DNA from: CAZGKW01 sp964526295
GTDB taxonomy: Bacteria; Planctomycetota; Phycisphaerae; FEN-1346
DNA length: 6,662 nt
Direction of reading: 5' to 3'
NCBI GenBank assembly: GCA_964526295.1
Contig: CAZGKW010000084.1
Location: 1-6,662 of the forward strand
Positions 1-4,714 of the stretch are shown here, piece by piece. A model generated the notes under the pieces. It was not told where the DNA came from. It saw only the letters and a list, made by a program, of their open reading frames with translations, and ran no database searches. A program made the translations under genes and the position numbers. Numbering within the stretch: position 1 is the first letter of the stretch; the number at the start of each line of letters is the position of its first letter.

Positions 1-47
1 GCCGACCGGCGCGGCAACGTCCCGCGCGGCCGGGTCCCGCTTGCGGC
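1..47. other. Non-coding edge downstream of the first PEP-CTERM gene
   Basis: This is the short 3' flank of the leftward PEP-CTERM gene. It is very GC-rich. GACC at 4-7 and GGTC at 33-36 could close an imperfect, bulged hairpin (GACCGGCGCGG against CCGCGCGGCCGGGTC), which might help end transcription, but there is no T-run and the stem needs bulges. The window edge cuts the region, so nothing firmer can be said. Confidence 0.3.
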
Positions 48-986
48 TTACTTCCTCCGCCGGCGGACGTAGCCCGCCAGGGCCCCGACGGCCATCACCA
101 GTCCCGCCACGGTGACGGGCTCGGGGATCACTTCCGCGTAGACCTCCAGATCGCCCTCATAGAAGTCCCGCTGATCGGACCCGTTCTCGAGGCCCGAGTC
201 GTACGTGTTGTCCGAAGTGCCCCAGGGCTTGCTGGAGTAATCCATGTCGTAGACCAGCGTCCCCTCGAAGTAGAGCTTGTCGCCGAGGAGCCAACTGGTC
301 AGGTCGGTTGTCCCGAAGGCGGGGTTGTACCAGTGGATCAGGCCGTCGGTGACCAGCTCGCCCTCGACGTCCAGTTGGTACGTGGTGACCGTGGGCTGGG
401 TCAGGACCACATTGGTGAATGCGAAGGACGTCCCGCGGAACACGCTGTTGATGATCGAGTTGCCCGGTTCCTGGGGTCCGCTCGGCGCGCCGCCCTTGTA
501 GTCGTTAACGGCCCAGGCGAGCGAACCGGGCGGGATGACGGTCGTCAACGAAGCCCCACCGACCGTGTTGTCCACGTTGTCGGCAAAGTCCACCTGCGGA
601 ATCGTGACCCCGCCCGACGCATCGTGAGTCGGAGCCACGGCCAGCATGTCCAGGCCGAACTGGCTGCTGCCGGCCGGCAGACCGGAGAAAATGTCGTTCC
701 AGGTCACGCCGCCGCCCAGGTCGGCCGTGTCGAACTGGAACCGCATGCCGTTCGTGTTGGCGTAGCCGTACTGGGCCTGGGCGTACGCCTGGTTAGACGG
801 GTTCTCGTCGAAACCGCTGACGACCCCGTCCGGGACGCCGGCGGCGCCGCTCACGTCGAGGTTGTTGTAGTAGATCATCAACCCGCCGCTGGCGGTGCCC
901 AGCTTGACGCGCGTCGTGGCCTCGGCCGAGACGGCCAGTGCCGCCACCAGGCCGATCGCGGCCACACAAAGAAATACTTTTCTCAT
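48..986 (-). CDS. Secreted PEP-CTERM sorting domain protein, function unknown
   Basis: This is a 312-residue exported protein. Residues 1 to about 23 form a signal peptide: MRK, then a hydrophobic stretch, then a VSAEA-type signal peptidase I site. The C-terminus is a textbook PEP-CTERM tail: a PEP motif at about 288-290, a hydrophobic helix, and a final RRRRK. In known systems this tail is cleaved by an exosortase and the protein ends up on the surface or in the exopolysaccharide matrix. The body between is rich in Gly, Asp, Thr and Tyr and looks beta-rich. I see no catalytic motif and cannot place it in an enzyme family. The ATG at 986 is supported by AGGAGGG at 994-1000, 7 bases upstream. 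It lies 72 bases downstream of the C39-like gene on the same strand with no obvious terminator between, so co-transcription is plausible. Its tail closely resembles that of the 2232-3431 protein. Confidence 0.9.
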   Translation of the reverse strand: MRKVFLCVAAIGLVAALAVSAEATTRVKLGTASGGLMIYYNNLDVSGAAGVPDGVVSGFDENPSNQAYAQAQYGYANTNGMRFQFDTADLGGGVTWNDIFSGLPAGSSQFGLDMLAVAPTHDASGGVTIPQVDFADNVDNTVGGASLTTVIPPGSLAWAVNDYKGGAPSGPQEPGNSIINSVFRGTSFAFTNVVLTQPTVTTYQLDVEGELVTDGLIHWYNPAFGTTDLTSWLLGDKLYFEGTLVYDMDYSSKPWGTSDNTYDSGLENGSDQRDFYEGDLEVYAEVIPEPVTVAGLVMAVGALAGYVRRRRK

Positions 987-1058
987 CCGACTGCCCTCCT
1001 CTTTCTCGAGTTCCGGGCGCAGCGTCTTGCCGCCCCCCTGTGATTCATCCCCCCGTCG

Positions 1059-2045
1059 TCACGTCCGTTTCCTCCGCCGCCGGCGGGTCCAGCCGACCAA
1101 GGCCAGGCCGGCAGCCATCAGCCCCAGGGTCGCCGGCTCGGGGAGCCTTGCCCCGCCGGTGCTCATCCCGTCGATGGCCCCGGCCGTCAGGTCCTCGCCC
1201 CAGTGGCCCACCAGCCGCGAAAAGTCGCCGTCACCGACGTACCCGTCCCCCGAGAAATCCCCGTCGGTCCAGCCGCTGGAGCCCTGCCCCCAGTTCGACA
1301 GAACCGTCGAGAAGTCCTCGTCTCCGACCCGGCCGTCGCGGTTGGCATCGCCCGGCACAGACAGCGTGACGAGGGTCGCCGAGTGGATCCCGTACAGCTG
1401 GCCCGGCGCGACCTGCGACGCCTCGTGCGTGTGGACCTGCCGGTCGTAGGTGTTGTAGGCCAGGTACCGCTGGGCCCCGCCGGTGTCGTCGTAGCCGACC
1501 GCGGTGATGAAGTGGTCCGCCAGGCCGTCGGAGCCGCTGTCGACGTACAGCAGCAGCGGCCGGCCCTGGTCGATCTCCTGGACCAGCACGTCCCAGAAGC
1601 CGCTCCAGAAACCCACGTTGTACGACGAAACCTCCGGGTAGTCCTTCCACGCCAGGTAGTCCCGCAGCCCATTGTCCACCTTCGACAGGTACGTCACGCC
1701 GTCGCCCAGCGAGCCGCGCGACGTCTCCATGAAGTCGGCCACGCAGTTGTCCGGGTGGTGCGGCGGGGGGTCGTCGGACCCCCAGTAGTCGTCCACGTGC
1801 TCCTGCGAAGCGATCGCGTCCTCGATGGCGGCCTGGTTCGTGTCCCAGTCGTTCGAGCCGGGGATGAGGTCCTCGTAGCCGTGGGCGTCCCAATAGCCCA
1901 GAAGCATGCCCCCGGCGGTCGGGGCACAGCCCCGGTGCCACAGGTAGGCGGGAACATCCGACAGACCCGTCTCCCCGCCCGGACACGGCGCGGCGGCCAG
2001 GGCGGCCAGAAGGGTCGCAGTCCCCAGAAGCCCGCGGCGGACCAT
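1059..2045 (-). CDS. Secreted C39-like (papain-fold) peptidase with dockerin-like repeats and PEP-CTERM tail
   Basis: This is a 328-residue modular exported protein. Residues 1 to about 25 are a signal peptide (MVRRG plus a hydrophobic core). Residues about 28-225 resemble C39-like cysteine peptidases. The nucleophile would be Cys40 in HRGCAPTAGGMLLGYWD, the histidine His178 in DHFITAVGYD, and the third residue probably Asn198 or Asp201 in LAYNTYD. Residues about 231-253 and 262-283 are two dockerin-like loops. GDANRDGRVGDEDF has Asp233, Asn235, Asp237 and Asp244 in the calcium positions; the second has Asp263, Ser265, Asp267 and Asp274. The protein ends with a PEP-CTERM tail (LPEPATLGLM at 301-310, then RRRRRKRT). 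ATG 2045 has TGAGGAG at 2054-2060, 8 bases upstream. It probably cleaves peptides outside the cytoplasm. Substrate is unknown, and no ABC bacteriocin exporter is fused, so it is not a classic C39 leader peptidase. Confidence 0.87.
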   Translation of the reverse strand: MVRRGLLGTATLLAALAAAPCPGGETGLSDVPAYLWHRGCAPTAGGMLLGYWDAHGYEDLIPGSNDWDTNQAAIEDAIASQEHVDDYWGSDDPPPHHPDNCVADFMETSRGSLGDGVTYLSKVDNGLRDYLAWKDYPEVSSYNVGFWSGFWDVLVQEIDQGRPLLLYVDSGSDGLADHFITAVGYDDTGGAQRYLAYNTYDRQVHTHEASQVAPGQLYGIHSATLVTLSVPGDANRDGRVGDEDFSTVLSNWGQGSSGWTDGDFSGDGYVGDGDFSRLVGHWGEDLTAGAIDGMSTGGARLPEPATLGLMAAGLALVGWTRRRRRKRT

Positions 2046-2130
2046 CCACCGCGCTCCTCACCCCTCTCGGTTCCAGACACACAGCCTCGATACGACCCAT
2101 CCCCTCTCGGGCGTCCCGCGTCCCCGCCGG

Positions 2131-2144
2131 CGGTCGATCGACCG
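2131..2144. promoter_or_regulatory. 14-bp perfect palindrome upstream of the C39-like gene
   Basis: CGGTCGATCGACCG is its own reverse complement over all 14 bases. It lies 86 bases upstream of the ATG of the C39-like gene, in the gap after the preceding gene's hairpin. That position suits an operator for a dimeric regulator. No convincing -10/-35 pair was found beside it, and such palindromes can arise by chance in GC-rich DNA, so the function is an inference. Confidence 0.35.
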
Positions 2145-2176
2145 GCACGGCCGCCCGTTCGTTCTTCTGCGTCTCA

Positions 2177-2214
2177 CCGCCGCCCGGCCCGAGCGTCCCC
2201 GGGCCGGGCAGCGG
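2177..2214 (-). terminator. Strong hairpin after the 2232-3431 gene, possible terminator
   Basis: The arms at 2182-2191 (GCCCGGCCCG) and 2200-2209 (CGGGCCGGGC) pair perfectly over 10 bp around an 8-base loop. After one mismatch, CCGC 2177-2180 pairs with GCGG 2211-2214. In the leftward transcript this begins 17 bases after the stop codon. No T-run follows, so it may be an RNA-end-stabilising or weak terminator hairpin rather than a classical intrinsic one. Confidence 0.5.
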
Positions 2215-2231
2215 ATCGCTTCCTTCGTGTC

Positions 2232-3431
2232 CTACGCCCGCCTGCGACGGCGGAGGTAGCTCGACAGCGCCCCGGCGGCCATCACCAGGCCCGCCATCGT
2301 CGCCGGCTCCGGCACCGGCGGCGGCTGCGACCCGGTCGACCCGTCGGCGAAGATCAGGTCGTTGCCGCACTCGGTCGTCAGGTGGATGCCGAGGTTCGCC
2401 ACGTCGTAGTCACCGTCCAGGCCCAGCCAGGTCAGCGGGATCGAGTACTCGTAGAACCAGGTGTCGTTCTCGTTGCGGACCTTGTCGGACCCGCCGAGCA
2501 GGTATCCCCCGCCCGGCTGCGACCCGTAGTCCCAGGATGCGGTGGTCAACGTGACCAAGCCGAGGTCCGCCACGCCCGCCCCGTCCGGGTTGACGACCCA
2601 GGGGCGGAGGTCCGGCTCGCGGGCGGCGTCGGCCCCGTAGCCGCGATGGTCGAACGTGCCGGTCTCGCCCGTCACGTTGCCGTCCCCGTCGACGAGGGCC
2701 CATCCGCCGCCGGCGGCGTTGCGGTCCACGATCGTCACGACGTCGTACGTCCCGGCGAGGCCGAGCGAGCCGTCCGGATCGCTCGGGAGGCCCGAGTAGC
2801 TGATGCCGTAGAGCGTTCCCGGGGCGTCCGAGTGGTCGAACACGGCATAGTTGTTCGAGTCGGCGTCGTAGGCCCACCATTGGATTTTGCGGTCCGCGTG
2901 ACCCGCGTCCCGGCCGTCGTTGTAGTCGGTGGTGGCGACGGCGAAATCCCACGTGCCGTCGGCCCCCACGCCGCTTGCGTTCGTGTTCAGGAAGAGGTCG
3001 CCCATCCGGTACCAGTGCTGGCCGCCGCTGAAGTAGCTGACGCCCGGCCCGGCGGTATCGTGGCCAGGCGAGCCGACCACCAGGACCTGGAGGTCCGGCC
3101 CCTTGACCCGGTAGTAGAGGGCCTCGAGGTCGAACTTCTCGGCGGCGCCGTTGCCGGGGCTCGGCACGTTGCCGATGCCCGGGTAGCTGACCGGCGAGTA
3201 GTTGTTCTCTTCCTTCCAGTAGGTGACGGGGTCGCCGGGGCCGAGCTGCGGCGCCCAGGCGTCGTGCACGGCCGCCGGGGTGCCGCCGCCCGCGAACGGG
3301 CTCACCCCCCAGTCGGTGACGCTGCCGCTGCCGTCCAGTGTCAGGCCGAATGCTTCTCCCCCGCCGGTTACCAGGGCGGCGACTGCGACGAGCATGGCCG
3401 CCCCTGCGATCCTCTGCGTATACGCGCGCAT
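2232..3431 (-). CDS. Secreted PEP-CTERM protein, possible CBM9-like sandwich
   Basis: This is a 399-residue exported protein. The signal peptide covers about residues 1-29 (MRAYTQR, a hydrophobic core, then a GGGEAFG region). The C-terminus carries a PEP-CTERM tail starting at PEP 374-376, with a hydrophobic helix and a final RRRRRA. The body is rich in aromatic residues, Asp and Gly. It contains stretches such as GDLFLNT, TWDFAV, WFYEYSIPLTWLGL and, near 350-358, LTTECGND. This order (flat strands, then an IPL...L stretch, then an H.T.ECGND ending) recalls secreted CBM9/DOMON-like beta-sandwiches, but that is a similarity judged by eye only. No catalytic residues are evident. ATG 3431 has AAGGAG at 3438-3443, 6 bases upstream. 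It is the first gene of a leftward set of three PEP-CTERM genes, and its tail is nearly the same type as that of the 48-986 protein, suggesting related sorting. Confidence 0.88.
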   Translation of the reverse strand: MRAYTQRIAGAAMLVAVAALVTGGGEAFGLTLDGSGSVTDWGVSPFAGGGTPAAVHDAWAPQLGPGDPVTYWKEENNYSPVSYPGIGNVPSPGNGAAEKFDLEALYYRVKGPDLQVLVVGSPGHDTAGPGVSYFSGGQHWYRMGDLFLNTNASGVGADGTWDFAVATTDYNDGRDAGHADRKIQWWAYDADSNNYAVFDHSDAPGTLYGISYSGLPSDPDGSLGLAGTYDVVTIVDRNAAGGGWALVDGDGNVTGETGTFDHRGYGADAAREPDLRPWVVNPDGAGVADLGLVTLTTASWDYGSQPGGGYLLGGSDKVRNENDTWFYEYSIPLTWLGLDGDYDVANLGIHLTTECGNDLIFADGSTGSQPPPVPEPATMAGLVMAAGALSSYLRRRRRA

Positions 3432-3662
3432 CCAATTCTCCTTGCTTCGCTTGTACCCCTCTGGCCGGGCCTGGGGCCCGGTTGACGCCTCGTCTCCCTC
3501 CGCCCCTCGGTTCGTGTTCGTTATCCCCTCGCCGCGGCGCTCGGCCGCGACGTCGCTCGTCGGTTCGGGTGATGCCTATCGGAGGCCGGCGAGTCCGGTC
3601 GCCCTCCGCCGGAGAAAAACCTGTCTTTCGAACCCGGTTTCGCCGGTCGTGCAGGTTCTATA
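3432..3662 (-). promoter_or_regulatory. Candidate structured 5' leader of the 2232-3431 gene
   Basis: Reading leftward, successive stems could form. (1) Arms 3618-3623/3652-3657 (AACCTG/CAGGTT) enclose an inner CCGG-CCGG stem (3634-3637/3643-3646) and are followed leftward by T5. (2) 3580-3584/3604-3608 plus 3588-3592/3599-3603 make 10 bp with a 3-base bulge. (3) 3533-3538/3544-3549 make 6 perfect bp. (4) 3465-3471/3475-3481 make 7 perfect bp with a 3-base loop. A TATAGA -10-like box lies at 3657-3662 without a recognisable -35, just beside GGGCA-GCC-TGCCC (3667-3679). I compared this with the c-di-GMP-I and cobalamin riboswitch cores and did not find their invariant bases. Stable stems are expected in GC-rich DNA, so the leader role is tentative. 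Confidence 0.35.
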
Positions 3663-3774
3663 GCTTGGGCAGCCTGCCCTTCTTGCCTACTCTCTCTGGC
3701 GGCCGGTGCACCACTTGGTCGGCGGCCTTCTGAGAGCGGCCCCTGGAAGCGGCCCCCGCCCCGCGAGACACCAC

Positions 3775-3804
3775 TTGACGGGACACGGGCCGTCTGCCTA
3801 CAAT
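3775..3804 (+). promoter_or_regulatory. Near-consensus sigma-70 promoter, rightward
   Basis: The -35 box is TTGACG at 3775-3780 and the -10 box TACAAT at 3799-3804, separated by 18 bases. Each box differs from consensus at one position. In DNA this GC-rich the match is unlikely to be accidental. The start of transcription is predicted at about 3810-3811. An intrinsic terminator follows within 100 bases, so the likely product is a small RNA. Confidence 0.68.
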
Positions 3805-3810
3805 CAGTCA

Positions 3811-3902
3811 GCGTGTGGCTGGGCGCACAAATGGCCCGGCGCACCGACCCGGGTGGATCAGCCATCCTGGCTAGGGCTGTCGCTGATCCACCCCTGTTTT
3901 TT
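3811..3902 (+). ncRNA. Predicted small RNA of about 92 nt, not a recognised family
   Basis: The unit is defined by the promoter at 3775-3804 and the strong intrinsic terminator ending at about 3902. The predicted RNA has a 5' hairpin (3813-3817/3824-3828, one G-U pair), a middle segment where CCCGG 3835-3839 can pair with CCGGG 3849-3853, and the 12-bp terminator stem. The middle pairing shares bases 3851-3853 with the terminator, so the two compete at the edge. It lacks the conserved SRP RNA loop and is too short for 6S RNA or tmRNA. No tRNA fold is visible. The nearest genes point away on both sides, so it is probably an independent trans-acting RNA rather than a leader. The boundaries are inferred, not seen. 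Confidence 0.55.
3851..3902 (+). terminator. Intrinsic terminator with 12-bp perfect stem and T6
   Basis: GGGTGGATCAGC (3851-3862) pairs perfectly with GCTGATCCACCC (3882-3893) around a 19-base loop. It is followed by CTG and TTTTTT at 3897-3902. The T-run is only on the rightward side, which fixes the direction. It ends no protein gene; the only credible transcript is the short RNA from the promoter at 3775. Confidence 0.82.
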
Positions 3903-3914
3903 CCACTTCTGAAG

Positions 3915-3949
3915 CCCGGGGAGCATCGGCTCCGCGGGTCGTTCTTTTT
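3915..3949 (+). terminator. Second rightward terminator-like hairpin
   Basis: CCCG 3915-3918 and GGAGC 3920-3924 pair with GCTCC 3929-3933 and CGGG 3935-3938, with one G-G mismatch and an ATCG tetraloop. A T-rich stretch (TTCTTTTT, 3942-3949) follows. It lies 13 bases after the first terminator and would act as a backup stop, or extend the small RNA to about 3949. Confidence 0.55.
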
Positions 3950-4040
3950 GGTCGTAAACGGCGACTCCGTGCCGAATTCGCCGTCCTTTTCGCCTTTGCC
4001 GTCCCGTTGCCCGCTCAGCCGCGGTCGATAGCCCGGCGGA

Positions 4041-4062
4041 CAAAAAAAAGACCATCCGCTGG
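4041..4062 (-). terminator. Leftward terminator: short stem plus T8
   Basis: On the minus strand GACCA-GCGGA-TGGTC (positions 4063 to 4049) forms a 5-bp stem, extendable by one G-U pair, followed directly by eight T residues (plus-strand A run 4042-4049). A CCGG-TCAA-CCGG hairpin sits just before it. The stem is short but the T-run is the longest in the window. It faces the strong leftward promoter at 4223-4250. Confidence 0.5.
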
Positions 4063-4217
4063 TCCGGTTGACCGGCCTTCTCGTCCTTGTTGCCGTCCTG
4101 TCCGGGTCGGGAGGGGCTGGTCAATCTCCCGCCGCCCGGCCATTACCCCTCAGAATCGTGAAAGATAGACCCTTACCGGGCCCCCCGCCATATTCCTCTT
4201 TTTTTGCCGCGCGCAGC
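4041..4217 (-). ncRNA. Predicted leftward small RNA of about 177 nt
   Basis: The unit is bounded by the promoter at 4223-4250 and the T8 terminator near 4041. Inside, GGGAG...CTCCC and CCGG-TCAA-CCGG hairpins can form. The length resembles 6S RNA, but the two ends do not pair into the long closing stem that 6S needs, so I do not assign it. A possible 88-residue frame starting with TTG at 4124 runs through and past the terminator and has no well-placed ribosome site, so it is not accepted as a gene. If the terminator leaks, the same promoter could feed the 2232-3431 gene through a 786-base leader. Confidence 0.42.
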
Positions 4218-4222
4218 CCGAA

Positions 4223-4250
4223 AGTATACCCCAATTTCGCCCTTTGTCAA
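4223..4250 (-). promoter_or_regulatory. Strong sigma-70 promoter, leftward
   Basis: On the minus strand the -35 box is TTGACA (4250 to 4245), a perfect match. The -10 box is TATACT (4228 to 4223), one mismatch, and the spacer is 16 bases. The surrounding 4190-4260 DNA is also AT-richer than the rest of the window. Transcription should start near 4217 and run left. This is the best-matching promoter in the window. Confidence 0.68.
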
Positions 4251-4663
4251 ACGCCGAACTCGGTTAATCGGCCGCCTTCAGGCCGCGGCCGGCCCGCTCG
4301 TCAAAGCAACATCCGACCCGCCGGCGAGGCGGCCGACCTGGGCACCTAAACGCTGTCGCTGCAACACGTTGCATCGCCCTCCGGCGGGCAAAGCGGCGCC
4401 GTCTCCCTTCCTTCTCTCCGGCCCGCACAGACATGCCCAACCACGAAAGGGGAAACCCCCGCCCTGTCGGGGAGAACAGCCCCCAAACGGCAGCCGAATC
4501 CCTCGCACCCGCCGCCGTCCCGCGTGGGAGCCGGGAGGCACCCCGAACTCATGCCGAGACCGCCTGCTCGCCGATAGACATGAGCGGACCCCGCCCGGCG
4601 CCCGGACTCCGCGCGCGGGCCGGTGCCGCCGGTCCATCGGGCGGGTCCTGACCTGGGCCGCTG
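4251..4663. other. Non-coding stretch upstream of the histidine kinase
   Basis: No protein or known RNA gene is supported here. Frames that stay open on both strands have Arg/Pro/Gly-rich, low-information translations and no ribosome sites. The section 4449-4479 has small stems (GGGG-AAA-CCCC; CCCCG/CGGGG) and a vaguely cobalamin-like string at 4525-4545, but the defining core bases of that riboswitch are absent. No convincing promoter for the kinase was found. Confidence 0.5.
4360..4373. promoter_or_regulatory. LacI-type operator-like palindrome
   Basis: TGCAACACGTTGCA has 6-bp perfect arms (TGCAAC/GTTGCA) around a 2-base centre. It fits the TGnAA-N4-TTnCA pattern typical of LacI-family operators. 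It lies 110 bases upstream (in the leftward sense) of the 4223-4250 promoter and about 340 bases before the kinase, so the controlled target is unclear. No LacI-type gene is present in the window. Confidence 0.35.
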
Positions 4664-4683
4664 CGGGCACGGGAGCGTGCCCG
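4664..4683 (+). promoter_or_regulatory. 8-bp hairpin just before the kinase ribosome site
   Basis: CGGGCACG (4664-4671) pairs perfectly with CGTGCCCG (4676-4683) around a GGAG loop. It ends 17 bases before the Shine-Dalgarno GGAGAGG (4701-4707) of the kinase. In the mRNA the loop would itself present a ribosome-site-like GGAG. A role in translation control is possible but unproven. Confidence 0.35.
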
Positions 4684-4714
4684 GGGCGGGCCGTGTAGAT
4701 GGAGAGGCCGTTCC

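Noticed and set aside
1203..3485. 760-codon open frame on the plus strand opposite two PEP-CTERM genes
   Set aside because: Translation is Arg/Val/Ala/Pro-rich with no domain signal. It lies antisense to genes with signal peptides, domains and ribosome sites. Long antisense frames are a by-product of GC-rich codon use.
3625..3650. tRNA T-arm-like GGGTTCGAAA on the minus strand
   Set aside because: The five-base stem does not pair and no acceptor, D or anticodon arm is found around it.
3618..3657. c-di-GMP-I riboswitch, suggested by a GCGAAACC...CGAAAG string on the minus strand
   Set aside because: The invariant GGGACGCAAAGCC segment is missing and the P1b-like helix would have only two pairs.
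3858..4124. 88-codon minus-strand frame between the two small-RNA units
   Set aside because: It starts with TTG, the GGGAGA upstream is too close, and it is interrupted in transcript terms by the T8 terminator. No recognisable features.
4041..4217. 6S RNA, because of length and strong promoter
   Set aside because: The 5' and 3' ends do not pair into the long interrupted helix that defines 6S RNA.
4441..4600. Cobalamin riboswitch-like string (GAATCC, GGGAGCCGGGAGGC) before the kinase
   Set aside because: The bases that define the cobalamin core (the B12 box in order and spacing) are not present, and a histidine kinase is not a usual target.
4433..4651. 72-codon plus-strand frame upstream of the kinase
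   Set aside because: No Shine-Dalgarno, Pro/Arg/Ala-rich translation, and no conserved pattern.
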